Below, piece after piece: positions 21,231 through 31,114 of a DNA stretch of 64,000 nucleotides. The notes beneath the pieces were generated by a model. The model was not told the DNA's origin. It made no database searches and worked only from the letters and a program-made list of their open reading frames with translations. Each line of letters starts with the position of its first letter. The first letter of the stretch is position 1. The DNA is from Paludisphaera mucosa (lineage in GTDB: Bacteria; Planctomycetota; Planctomycetia; Isosphaerales; Isosphaeraceae), in assembly GCF_029589435.1 (NCBI RefSeq), contig NZ_JARRAG010000002.1, forward strand, positions 2,666,001 to 2,730,000. The letters run 5' to 3'. The translations under genes and the position numbers were made by a program.

Positions 21231-22283
21231 GTGACGCCCCTCAACACCTCCAAGGCGACCGCCCCGCTGCCGATCCTCTCGATCGCCTGCGGCAGCGCGC
21301 AGCGGCTGGGGGCGTCGGCGGTGCTGGTGATGCCCGAAGGCCCGATGGAGTGGGACCTCGTCCGGTCGGTCGCCACCGGCGGCGTCGACTTCCTGATCGC
21401 CAGCTCGTCCGACCGCCAGGTCGAGGCCATCCGCAAGGCGGGCCTGGTCGCGATCGAGCTGGAGCCGAGCGAGGCGGCCATCGCCGAGCGCGTCACCCTG
21501 GCCCTGATCGAGGCCGTCGCCAACGACCAACTCAAGGCGGGCGCCCGCGTGGTCGTCGTCTACTCGGGGTTCGAAGCCGAGGCCCTCGACTCCATCAGCG
21601 TCATCCGCCTGGGCGAGCACCTCGAACGCCTCACCGCCCGCGACCTCCGCGCCCTGGAGACCTCGGTCCCGTTCGACACCCTCAAGGCGGTCGTCGACGC
21701 CGGCGTCGAGATCGGCCGCGAGGGCCGCGAGGGCAAGGCCGTCGGCTCCCTGATCGTCGTCGGCGACGCCCGCAACGTCCTGGCGCGCACCCGGCCCCTG
21801 GGCTTCGACCCCTTCAAGGGCTACAAGCGCAAGGAGCGCAACGTCCGCGACCTGCGGGTCCGCGAGGCGATCAAGGAGATCGCCCAGATGGACGGGGCGT
21901 TCGTGGTCGCCCGCGACGGCACCGTCGAGGCCGCCTGCCGCCTGATCGACGCCCCGGTCGCCGGCCTCACCCTGCCCAAGGGCCTGGGCACCCGGCACTG
22001 GGCCGCCGCCGCGATCACCAGCGTCACGCAGGCCGTCGCCGTCGTCGTCAGCCAGTCCAACGGCACCGTCCGCATCTTCCAGGACGGCGACGTCATCCTC
22101 CGCATCGCCCCCATGCGCCACGCCCGCGCCATGAAGTGGCAGGACGCCGAGAGCGAGCCCGGCGAGCCCCGCGCCCCCCGCGAACGCGAGAAGCCCCCCC
22201 GAACCCCCGAGAACGGCCCCCTCCGCCGCCCCGGCCGCGCCGACGGCCCGGAACGCGATGCGCCCCAGGACGGTTCGGAATGA
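21231..22283 (+). CDS. Diadenylate cyclase (DAC/DisA_N domain), DacZ-like
   Basis: 350 residues from a GTG start. The C-terminal half is a DAC domain making cyclic di-AMP from two ATP: DGA at 221-223 (MDGAFVVARDG) and the GTRHWAAAAIT motif at 253-263, corresponding to the DGA and RHR signatures; the third residue of RHR is Trp here. The N-terminal 1-140 (VVVYSGFEAEALDSISVIRLGEHLERLT) resembles the pyruvate-kinase-C-like domain of archaeal-type DacZ rather than the membrane or DNA-binding domains of CdaA/DisA. The last 45 residues are a disordered Pro/Arg/Glu tail. No c-di-AMP phosphodiesterase gene is nearby. Confidence 0.82.
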   Translation: MTPLNTSKATAPLPILSIACGSAQRLGASAVLVMPEGPMEWDLVRSVATGGVDFLIASSSDRQVEAIRKAGLVAIELEPSEAAIAERVTLALIEAVANDQLKAGARVVVVYSGFEAEALDSISVIRLGEHLERLTARDLRALETSVPFDTLKAVVDAGVEIGREGREGKAVGSLIVVGDARNVLARTRPLGFDPFKGYKRKERNVRDLRVREAIKEIAQMDGAFVVARDGTVEAACRLIDAPVAGLTLPKGLGTRHWAAAAITSVTQAVAVVVSQSNGTVRIFQDGDVILRIAPMRHARAMKWQDAESEPGEPRAPREREKPPRTPENGPLRRPGRADGPERDAPQDGSE

Positions 22284-22285
22284 TG

Positions 22286-22332
22286 CTCCCTTCTCCCCCC
22301 GGGAGTTCGTGGCCCGAAGGGCCGGATGAGGG
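22286..22332 (+). repeat. Dispersed palindromic repeat, copy B
   Basis: CTCCCTTCTCCCCCCGGGAG followed by TTCGTGGCCCGAAGGGCCGGATGAGGG. It begins 3 bases after the diadenylate cyclase stop codon and matches copy A (8491-8540, minus strand), best over the GGCCGAAGG-CCGGATGAGGG half. Confidence 0.65.
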
Positions 22333-22389
22333 TCGTCGCGCTTCGAGGCGGACTCCGCAATCCGGGCGCAGACGACACCCGAGGCTCCC

Positions 22390-23163
22390 ATGACCTGGTT
22401 CCGCAAGCGGGTGCGCAAGGCCGTGATCAACCGCACCGAGGCGGTCGCCGCCGTCGAGGCGATCACCGGAGCCGGCGGGCCGACCGGCGGCCTGGTTCTG
22501 GTGGCCGACGGCATCGGCGGGCTGGACCTGTGCGGCAGGGCGATGGCCCGGGTGGTGCGGGCTGCGGGGCTTCCCTACACGACGTGGACGGTCCCCTGGG
22601 GCCACGGCCCGGGCCGCTGGTACGCCGACCTGAGCGACGCCGCCGGCTGCGAGGCCCGCGCGGCCGACGTCGCCGAGACGATCCGCCTCTTCCACGCGCG
22701 GCGGCCCGACGTCCCCATCTTCCTCGTCGGCAAATCGGGCGGCTGCGCCGTGATGGTCAAGGCCCTGGAGGGGCTCGATGAGCCGGTCGTCGAGCGGGCC
22801 GTCCTGCTGGCCCCGGCTCTGTCGCCGGGCTACGACCTGACGCGGGCCCTCGAACGCGTACGGGCCGAGGTCGTGGTCCACTGGTCGCCGTTCGACGTCT
22901 TCTTCCTGGGTCTGGGCACGGGGGTCTTCGGGACGTCCGACCGCATCCGGGGCCGGGGCGCGGGCCTGGTCGGCTTCCGCACGCCGGGGCCCGCGGACGA
23001 TCCTCGCCGGCTCGCGGCGTACCGGAAGCTCCGCCAGGTGCGCTGGGCCGCGGGGATGAGCGTCATGGGCTACTTCGGCGGCCACCTCGGCCCGGACTCC
23101 CCGCGGTTCCTGGCCCGGTACGTCGTGCCCTTGCTGCGGGTCGGGGGGGCGCCGGGTGCGTGA
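22390..23163 (+). CDS. Alpha/beta-hydrolase-like protein
   Basis: 257 residues, no signal peptide. LVLVADGIGGLD gives the oxyanion strand, and GKSGG (in FLVGKSGGCAVMVKALEG) is a nucleophile elbow with serine at about residue 118. AVLLAPALSPGYDL follows as in hydrolases that act on small esters. A late histidine in GGHLGPDSPRF could complete the triad; the acid is not certain. The substrate is unknown. A hairpin follows at 23216. Confidence 0.6.
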   Translation: MTWFRKRVRKAVINRTEAVAAVEAITGAGGPTGGLVLVADGIGGLDLCGRAMARVVRAAGLPYTTWTVPWGHGPGRWYADLSDAAGCEARAADVAETIRLFHARRPDVPIFLVGKSGGCAVMVKALEGLDEPVVERAVLLAPALSPGYDLTRALERVRAEVVVHWSPFDVFFLGLGTGVFGTSDRIRGRGAGLVGFRTPGPADDPRRLAAYRKLRQVRWAAGMSVMGYFGGHLGPDSPRFLARYVVPLLRVGGAPGA

Positions 23164-23215
23164 ATCGCCGGCCCGGGTCAAGCCGTCGCGCCGGCCGGGC
23201 CGATATCGTTAGGGC

Positions 23216-23240
23216 CGCCGGAGCGACCTTCGCTCCGGCG
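23216..23240 (+). terminator. Hairpin after alpha/beta hydrolase gene
   Basis: 11-bp perfect stem CGCCGGAGCGA / TCGCTCCGGCG with 3-base loop, 52 bases after the hydrolase stop. There is no T tract, so it could be a terminator or an RNA-stabilising hairpin. Confidence 0.45.
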
Positions 23241-23610
23241 ACGCGACCCCCTTCGCGGAGATCTATCCGAGCGTCGGGAACGCGGCCCCTCGGCTCCGGC
23301 CGGCGGGCCTCGCTCCGGACGCTCGTTTCGTCGCGGCCCTCCGCCGGTCTTGCGAACCGGCCCGCCGCGCGATCGGAATCGTCCGCGAGAACGTACGCCG
23401 TGATCGGCACCGCGCGGCGGCCCTCGCCTCCCACCGGGAGACGCCCCACCCCGACGCCCCCTTCGAAACCGGAAGGGCGGGGGCCGCCCGCACCGCTCGC
23501 CCATCGCCGACGCCCGGGGCCTGGACGCAACGGTCCGCAAGCCCGCGATTTCCGTCGATCCGTGCGATCCTCGACGCCGCGCGGGACGCTCCGCCCGGGC
23601 GACCAGCGTC

Positions 23611-23639
23611 TTGACCGCGCGGGGCGGTTGTCGGATAAG
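23611..23639 (+). promoter_or_regulatory. Candidate sigma-70 promoter for enolase
   Basis: TTGACC, 17-base spacer, GATAAG. If used, the eno mRNA would have a leader of about 260 bases. Found by eye only. Confidence 0.35.
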
Positions 23640-23775
23640 GAAAGGGTATCAACGGCGCCCCCCGTCCGGCCCACCGCGATCGCGGAGGCGACCGGGCCGC
23701 GCGTTCGCCGACCGGGCCCCCGCCCGGCGCGATCCCGGAGGCGCCCCGCCGGAGTCCGCACGATCTCCGGCTTAA

Positions 23776-25212
<1,437 letters not shown>

Positions 25213-25232
25213 GCGATCTGCAAGACGCCTCA

Positions 25233-25270
25233 CCCCTCGATGCGGAAGGGACTCCCGCCGCATCGAGGGG
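25233..25270 (+). terminator. Hairpin after enolase
   Basis: 13-bp perfect stem CCCCTCGATGCGG / CCGCATCGAGGGG with a 12-base loop, 20 bases beyond the stop codon. The sequence after it is C-rich with only three Ts. Confidence 0.55.
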
Positions 25271-25352
25271 CCCCTCACCCCCCTTTATCGACTCGCCCCG
25301 CGGCCACACGAAGCCGGGCCGATCCCCGCCCCGATGCGATTAGGTCGGGTGG

Positions 25353-26477
25353 TCATTCCTCGACGCGCTGCAGCGGCCGTGGCGAGCCGTCGCCGATGGT
25401 GAGTTCGACGGAGGCCGGACGACCCTGCGCGTCCTTCTCGAAGACGAGGCCGCCGTCGGTGTACGGCAGGACGAAGTGAAGCGGCGAGACCGGGACGACC
25501 CGCAGCGGGGTGGCGCGGAAGGGGAGCTTCATCAGCAGGTGGTCGTCCTGGCGGGTGACGACGATCTTCAAGGGGTGCTCGCCCTGCTTCTCCAGGTAGG
25601 AGCCGGCCAGGGCGTCGAGGTCGGCGGGCGCGAGGGCGATGAGCTTCGGCTCCTGGCGTTCGGCCTCGGTGGGGAGCCGACGTTCGGGGAGTTTGCGGAG
25701 CCAGATGTTGCGGAACTTGACGGGATGGCTGTGGTCCTGCAGCTCGATCGGGCCGGTGGAGACGCCGGGCTCGTAGGCCACCGCCTCCAGCCACGACGTC
25801 CCGCCGACGGGCGCCTCGTTGTCCTGGACCAGGACGCCGTTGAGGAAGGCCGTCACCCGCGCCGGCTCGCGAAGGGCGCCGTCGGGGCTGAACCTCGGGG
25901 CGCGGAAGGCGACGTCGTAGGCCTGCCACGCGCCGGGGGGGCGGGTCGCGTTGTAGAGCGGCGGGTACTGCCCGTAGAGCGCTCCGGCCATGCCGTCGGC
26001 GTAGGTGTCGGCCTGGTAGGAATCGATCACCTGAAGCTCGAACGCCCCCATCAGGAAGAGGCCGCTGTTGCCCCGGTCCTGGCCCTTGCCCCGGGGAGGA
26101 TTGGGCGAGGCCCATTCCAGGTGGATCTGGACGTCCCCGAACGATTCCTTCGTGCGGATCGCCCCCGTCCCGGGTTTGACGACGAGCGCGCCGTCGGCGA
26201 CCGTCCAACCGGCCGGCCCGCCGGCCTCGGTCTGCCAGGCGTCGAGGTTGCGACCATCGAACAGGACGACGGCGTCCTTCGGCGCCGGGGCCGCGAGCGA
26301 CCATTCCGCCGGCTCGACGACCGTCGGCTTGGGACGGTGGACGTCATGCTGTCGCCAGCCGCTGGGCGTCGGGATCGAGGCGACCCGGGCCTGGTCCCCG
26401 GCCAGGCTTAGCGAGGCCGCGGCGACCGCGGAAACTCCCAGGAACAGGCGACCCAGCCGGCGCGAGGAGAGGAACAT
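25353..26477 (-). CDS. DUF1080 (3-keto-disaccharide hydrolase-like) protein with extra C-terminal domain
   Basis: 374 residues with a signal peptide (LGRLFLGVSAVAAASLSLAG). Residues about 65-265 are a DUF1080 concanavalin-like fold: VVLFDGRNLDAWQ, DVQIHLEWASP, GNSGLFLMGAFELQVIDSY, GAWQAYDVAFRAPRF, GPIELQDHSHPVKFRNIWLR. DUF1080 proteins hydrolyse 3-keto-glycosides in the periplasm. The last 90 residues (LDALAGSYLEKQGEHPLKIV to the end) look like a separate small beta-barrel, similar in pattern to domains appended to beta-lactamase-like proteins. TATACT about 60 bases upstream may be a -10. Confidence 0.8.
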   Translation of the reverse strand: MFLSSRRLGRLFLGVSAVAAASLSLAGDQARVASIPTPSGWRQHDVHRPKPTVVEPAEWSLAAPAPKDAVVLFDGRNLDAWQTEAGGPAGWTVADGALVVKPGTGAIRTKESFGDVQIHLEWASPNPPRGKGQDRGNSGLFLMGAFELQVIDSYQADTYADGMAGALYGQYPPLYNATRPPGAWQAYDVAFRAPRFSPDGALREPARVTAFLNGVLVQDNEAPVGGTSWLEAVAYEPGVSTGPIELQDHSHPVKFRNIWLRKLPERRLPTEAERQEPKLIALAPADLDALAGSYLEKQGEHPLKIVVTRQDDHLLMKLPFRATPLRVVPVSPLHFVLPYTDGGLVFEKDAQGRPASVELTIGDGSPRPLQRVEE

Positions 26478-26826
26478 GATGGCGAGATCCTCATTCTTTG
26501 GCGACGCAGAACACAGCCCCCAGATGAAGAGGGCCAGTATAACTCGCTCGAATTCGGAAACGACCCCCCGCGTCAGAAACTCCGGGACGACAAGAAGGCA
26601 CGCGTTGCCCGCGACCTACGCAGGCGGTGCCTCGCATTCGAGCGTCCCGCATACGTCGATGCTGAAAAGGGTGTCGGAATGTGTTCGCAAGGGGCCGAGT
26701 CCGAACTGACAGGACCGAGACGGGGTGGCGGCACGTTAATTGCTTAAGAAGTCGGCGTTCGGCACCCGGGACGATGCAGTCCTCCCATTTTCACCAGGGC
26801 GAGACTTGACGGATTCTCCTTCCACC
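26478..26826. other. Divergent regulatory region between DUF1080 gene and ptsP, 349 bp
   Basis: Contains a candidate minus-strand -10 (TATACT, near 26535-26540) for the DUF1080 gene and a sigma-54-type element at 26729-26745 for ptsP. No gene is seen. Confidence 0.5.
26729..26745 (+). promoter_or_regulatory. Sigma-54 (-24/-12) promoter upstream of ptsP
   Basis: CGGCACG-TTAA-TTGCTT matches the RpoN consensus TGGCACG-N4-TTGCW at all but one core base, with the invariant GG-N10-GC spacing (GG 26730-26731, GC 26742-26743). Transcription would start near 26755, about 70 bases before the ptsP ATG. The enhancer site has not been located. Confidence 0.6.
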
Positions 26827-29154
26827 ATGAAAAACGCCGCGATCGCCGCGAATCCCGAGAGCTCGTTGCTGCTGACCCTGGAAGAGGTCAGCCTCCTCGT
26901 ATCGCATTCGCACGATCCGCAAGACACGCTCACCAACACCGTGCGGCTGATCCACGGCCGTTTCCGGACCGACGTCTGCTCGGTCTACCTGATCGACCCC
27001 CAAGGGGGAGACCTGGTGCTGGCGGCCACGGTGGGTCTCGACCCCTCGTCCGTCGGCAGCGTCCGCATGCGGTTCGACGAGGGCCTCACGGGCCTCGTCG
27101 CCGAGCGGATGGCGCCCGTGATGGAGGCCGACGCCCCCGCGCACCCGCGATTCAAGTATTTCCAGGAGACGGGCGAGGACCGGTTCCGCTCGTTCCTGGG
27201 CGTGCCGATCATCGAGGCCGGCGCGGTCGAAGGCGTTCTCGTCGTCCAGACCATCGAGCGCCGGCCGTTCTCGCCGAACGAGGCGCGGATGCTGGTGACC
27301 GTGGCCTCGCAACTGGCCCCTCTCGTCACCGGCGCGAGGCTCCTGGAACAGGTCGCCGCCGGCTCGGTGGGCGACGCGACGACGACGCCCGCCGAATCGG
27401 AAACCTCCCTGCTTCGCGGACGCGGGCTCTCTCCCGGACGGGGCGTGGGCCTCGCCTACGTGGTCGACGACCGGGCGGCCACGGGCCTCCCGTCCGAGCG
27501 GACGGCCGCCGAGCCGGCCGCGGAGAAGGCGCGTCTGGCCGCCGCCGTCGAGGCCGCCCGCGAGGAGATCGCCCGTCTCAGCCGGCGGATCTCGCTCCTG
27601 GTGGGCGAGGACCATGGCGCGATCCTCCAGGCGCAACTCATGATCCTCCAGGATCGGAGCGTCGAGCGCGACCTCGACGGCCGCCTGGAGGCGGGCGATT
27701 CGGCCGAGGCCGCCGTGGCGGGGACGCTCGAAAAATACGTGGCGACGTTCGGCAAGATGACCAACCCGTTCTTCCAGGAGCGGATCTTCGACATCAAGGA
27801 CGTCTTCCGGCGGATCGCCTGGCACCTCCGCCCGCGCGACGAGGCGGCGATCCTCGCCGGCGACGACCGCCTCATCCTGGTCGCCCGCGAGGCGTCCGTC
27901 CTCGACCTGTTCTCGGTGGACCTGGACCGGCTGGCCGGCGTCGTGGTCGAGCACGGCGGCCCCCAGAGCCACGCCGGCATCATCGCCCGCAGCCTGGGCG
28001 TGCCCATGGTCGGCCAGATCCTCGGCCTGCTCGAACAGGTGGGGCCCGGCCGTCGGGTGGCCATCGACGGCGGCGAGGGGACCCTGGACCTCGCCCCCTT
28101 CGAGGCCCCGCCGCGGAAGGCCCCCGACCCGGCGCTCGACGGCCGGGCCGGCGGCGCGTCGGCGATCCCGCCGCCCACCCTGCGGATCGCCGCGTCGACC
28201 GCCGCCCCCCTCCAGGCCGAGGCCGCCGAGACGCCGCGCGTCGAGGCCAACGTCAACCTGCTGGGCGAGGTCGGCCGGGTCTTGACCGCCGACGCCGGCG
28301 CGGTGGGCCTGTACCGCTCGGAGATGATCTTCCTCGCCCGCCGCACGCTGCCGACCGAGGAGGAGCAGGTCGAGATCTATCGCAAGCTCGTCGAGGCCGT
28401 CCGGGGCCGGTCGGTCACCATCCGGACGTTCGACCTCCGCCCCGACAAGCTCGCGCACGGCTCGGCCGTCGCCTCGGCGACCTCGCAGGCGCTCGACTGG
28501 CGGCTCGTGCTGGAGGCGCCCGCGCTGCAGCGGCTCTTCTACGAGCAGGTGAGGGCGATCCTCCGCGCCTCGGCGAGCGGGCCGGTCCGGTTGCTCGTCC
28601 CCCTGGTCAATCGCACGGCCCTGCTCGACTTCGCCCTGGACTCGATCCAGGAGGCGCGCCGCGAGCTGGCGCGCGAGGGCCTGCCCCACGGCCGCGACGT
28701 CCCCGTCGGCGCGATGATCGAGGTGGCGGCCGTCGCGCCGCTGATCTCCGACTGGGCCGAGCGGGTCGACTTCTTCTCGCTGGGGACGAACGACCTGATC
28801 GCCTCGGCCCTGGGCCAGGACCGCGATCACCCCGTCGGCGCGCGGGCCGACGACGCCTTGCACCCCGGCCTGGTCCGGATGATCGACCACATGATCCACG
28901 CCGCCCACGAAGCCGGTCGGCCGATCTCCGCCTGCGGCGAGATGGCCGCCGACCCCGCCGGAGCGCTCGTGCTGACGGCCCTCGGCGTCGACTCGTTGAG
29001 CGTGGCCGTCGACCGCATCCCCCACGTCCGCCGGGCCCTCGCCGGCTTCCCCCACCAGGCCCGTCCCGTCATCCGCGGGCTCATCCTCCAGGCGCGATCG
29101 ACCGACGACGTGGTGCGAGCCGTCCAGCCGTTCCTGATCCACGCCGTGGCCTGA
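26827..29154 (+). CDS. ptsP: PtsP: GAF-domain phosphoenolpyruvate-protein phosphotransferase (EI-Ntr)
   Basis: 775 residues from the ATG at 26827; the earlier TTG at 26740 lies inside the promoter element. Residues 14-172 are a GAF domain (VCSVYLIDPQGG, FLGVPIIEAGAVEGVL). A linker leads to the EI N-terminal domain; the swivelling domain holds the phosphohistidine in GGPQSHAGIIARSLGVP (about H382). The PEP-binding TIM barrel shows GLYRSEMIFL, TIRTFDLRPDKL, SLGTNDLIASALGQDRDHP and the active cysteine in CGEMAADP. EI-Ntr passes phosphate from PEP to NPr in the nitrogen PTS. No ptsN or NPr gene is adjacent. The domain order is complete. Confidence 0.93.
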   Translation: MKNAAIAANPESSLLLTLEEVSLLVSHSHDPQDTLTNTVRLIHGRFRTDVCSVYLIDPQGGDLVLAATVGLDPSSVGSVRMRFDEGLTGLVAERMAPVMEADAPAHPRFKYFQETGEDRFRSFLGVPIIEAGAVEGVLVVQTIERRPFSPNEARMLVTVASQLAPLVTGARLLEQVAAGSVGDATTTPAESETSLLRGRGLSPGRGVGLAYVVDDRAATGLPSERTAAEPAAEKARLAAAVEAAREEIARLSRRISLLVGEDHGAILQAQLMILQDRSVERDLDGRLEAGDSAEAAVAGTLEKYVATFGKMTNPFFQERIFDIKDVFRRIAWHLRPRDEAAILAGDDRLILVAREASVLDLFSVDLDRLAGVVVEHGGPQSHAGIIARSLGVPMVGQILGLLEQVGPGRRVAIDGGEGTLDLAPFEAPPRKAPDPALDGRAGGASAIPPPTLRIAASTAAPLQAEAAETPRVEANVNLLGEVGRVLTADAGAVGLYRSEMIFLARRTLPTEEEQVEIYRKLVEAVRGRSVTIRTFDLRPDKLAHGSAVASATSQALDWRLVLEAPALQRLFYEQVRAILRASASGPVRLLVPLVNRTALLDFALDSIQEARRELAREGLPHGRDVPVGAMIEVAAVAPLISDWAERVDFFSLGTNDLIASALGQDRDHPVGARADDALHPGLVRMIDHMIHAAHEAGRPISACGEMAADPAGALVLTALGVDSLSVAVDRIPHVRRALAGFPHQARPVIRGLILQARSTDDVVRAVQPFLIHAVA

Positions 29155-29175
29155 TCGGCGTCTCGCGTGCCCGAC

Positions 29176-30147
29176 TCAGGCGTCGGCCTCGTCGACCTCG
29201 ACGCGATCGCGGCCGAGGGCCTTGGCGCGGTAGAGGGCGGCGTCGGCGCGGCGGATGAGCTGCGCGGCCGATTCGTCGCGCGCGGCCTGGGCGACGCCGA
29301 AGCTCGCGGTGAGTCGCCGCCGCCCCAGCTCCGGGGGCGTTGCGTCGGGGGTGGCGACGCGGATCCGCTCGGCGATCCGCGCGGCGACGTCGAGGGAGTG
29401 GTCCGGCAAGAGGATCACGAACTCGTCGCCGCCCAAACGGGCCGCCAGGTCCTCGGCCCGGCTCAGGCCCTGGAGCACGCCCGCGAACGCCGTCAGGGCG
29501 CGGTCTCCGACGTCGTGGCCCCAGCCGTCGTTGACGTCCTTGAAGTGGTCGAGGTCGGCCATCAGCAGGCAGAGCGGGCGATCCTCGCGAGCCTGGATCC
29601 CGAGGTGAAGCTCCAGCATCCGGTCGAGGCTCCGGCGGTTGGCCAGGCCGGTCAGCGGGTCGCTCTCGGCCGCCCGCCGGGCCTGGTGCAGGGCCTCCTC
29701 GACGGCGATCGCGGGCGTCGCGTCGCGGAGCACGACCAGCACGCCCAGGATCGCCCCGTCGTCGCCGCGCACGGGCGAGCATCGCACCTCGACCCACACC
29801 TGACGAGACTCGCGCCGGCGGACGAAGAGAAGTCGATCGACGCTGCGGCCTTCGATCAGGCTGCGGGACGAGGGGAGCTCCTCCCAGCGCAACGGGACGT
29901 CCGACCAGTCCGAGTAGGCGAGCTTCTCGACCGATCCGAACGGGGCGAGCATGTCCTCTCGTGGATAGCCCGTGAAGCGAGCGGCGGCCTCGTTCCACAG
30001 GAGGGCTCGCCCGCCGGGGTCGAGGAAATAGGCGGGGTCCGGCAAGGCGTCCAGCAGGCGGCCCGCGAGGCCGCGGCCGAATGGGCCCGGGCCCTCCACG
30101 CGATCGGGCTCGACGAAGCCGCCCTCGATCTCCCCGGCGATCGTCAT
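29176..30147 (-). CDS. PAS-GGDEF diguanylate cyclase
   Basis: 323 residues, cytoplasmic. A PAS domain spans about 30-145 (LLDALPDPAYFLDPGGRALLWNE, FTGYPREDMLA, DGAILGVLVVLRDAT). The GGDEF domain follows at about 160-318, with SDPLTGLANRRSLDRML, ADLDHFKDVNDGWGHDVGD, an intact active site RLGGDEFVILL and ADAALYRAKALGRDRV. It should make c-di-GMP from GTP. An RxxD inhibitory site is not obvious five residues before GGDEF. It is convergent with ptsP, 21 bp apart. Confidence 0.92.
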   Translation of the reverse strand: MTIAGEIEGGFVEPDRVEGPGPFGRGLAGRLLDALPDPAYFLDPGGRALLWNEAAARFTGYPREDMLAPFGSVEKLAYSDWSDVPLRWEELPSSRSLIEGRSVDRLLFVRRRESRQVWVEVRCSPVRGDDGAILGVLVVLRDATPAIAVEEALHQARRAAESDPLTGLANRRSLDRMLELHLGIQAREDRPLCLLMADLDHFKDVNDGWGHDVGDRALTAFAGVLQGLSRAEDLAARLGGDEFVILLPDHSLDVAARIAERIRVATPDATPPELGRRRLTASFGVAQAARDESAAQLIRRADAALYRAKALGRDRVEVDEADA

Positions 30148-30250
30148 GTCCGCGACGCCTCCCCAAAGCCGAGGGACGGGCCCGGCGGATCGGACGATCC
30201 GCCGCCCATCTTCATCATAGGCCCCGGGACGCGGCCGGCGGAGAGGCGGA

Positions 30251-31114
30251 TCAGCTCGACGTCGACGCGGGACCGGCGGCGGGGTTGAGGCGCTTGATGA
30301 GCGTGACCTCGTTGCCGCGCGTGTTGTAGTGGAAGTCGTCGACCAAGCCGCGGGCGAGCATGATCCCGAAGCCCCCCTCGCGGATCCCCAGCTCGTTTCG
30401 GAGGTCGATGTGGCCGATGGGATCCTCGTCGGAGGCGGCGTGCGGGATGCGGCCCGGATTGAAGCCCGGCCCCTGGTCCTGGATGATCAGGGTGATGGCC
30501 TCGGCGTCGATACGATAGGTGATCCGCAGCACCAGGTCGGCGTTCTTGCGGTGGCCCCACTCGATCGCGTTGCCCCCCATCTCCATCACGGCCTGCTTCA
30601 GGTCCTTGATCTGGCGGTCGGTCAGGGGGGTGTGGGCGAACATGTCGGCCAGCATGTCGTTGGCCTGCTGCAGGTAGGTCAGCTCGCTGCGGATGTCGAA
30701 GTTGATCTCGCCCGAGGTCCCCCGCTTGCGGTGCTCCTCGTTCCATGCCAGCGCCTCGTCCATGGCCCGGAAGAGCTGGTCGGGCGAGAACGGCTTGGCC
30801 AGGTAGCCGTTGGCCCCGACCCGGACGCCGGCGACCCGATGATGGTCCTCGTGCAGCGCGGTGACCATGACGATCGGGATCAGGTTCGTCTCGCGGTCCC
30901 GCTTGAGCGCGTCGCAGATGGCGAAGCCGTCGAAGTCCGGCAGCATCACGTCCAGCAGGATCAGCGCGGGCCGGTGCTCGGCGATCGCCGCCTTGACCTG
31001 CGCGCCCGCGTAGAGCTGGATCGGTTCGAAGCCGCGAGACCGGACGAAACTCGCCAAGACGTCGTTGGTGTCGCGCTCATCGTCGACGATCAGAACCGTG
31101 CGCGGCATGGGCAT
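30251..31114 (-). CDS. Response regulator with HATPase (anti-sigma kinase-like) output
   Basis: 287 residues; start at 31114 (MPMPRTVLIVDDE) because the receiver begins there. The REC domain has phospho-acceptor D55 (LILLDVMLPDFDG) and conserved lysine K107 (YLAKPFS). A linker leads to a HATPase_c domain of RsbW/SpoIIAB type (about 150-285): VMEMGGNAIEWGH (N box), IIQDQGPGFNP (G1) and REGGFGIMLARGLVDDF (G2). No histidine for autophosphorylation is visible, so output may be Ser/Thr kinase or sequestration of a partner-switch protein. The SpoIIE-type phosphatase at 4367-6034 is a possible functional counterpart, by inference only. Confidence 0.85.
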   Translation of the reverse strand: MPMPRTVLIVDDERDTNDVLASFVRSRGFEPIQLYAGAQVKAAIAEHRPALILLDVMLPDFDGFAICDALKRDRETNLIPIVMVTALHEDHHRVAGVRVGANGYLAKPFSPDQLFRAMDEALAWNEEHRKRGTSGEINFDIRSELTYLQQANDMLADMFAHTPLTDRQIKDLKQAVMEMGGNAIEWGHRKNADLVLRITYRIDAEAITLIIQDQGPGFNPGRIPHAASDEDPIGHIDLRNELGIREGGFGIMLARGLVDDFHYNTRGNEVTLIKRLNPAAGPASTSS

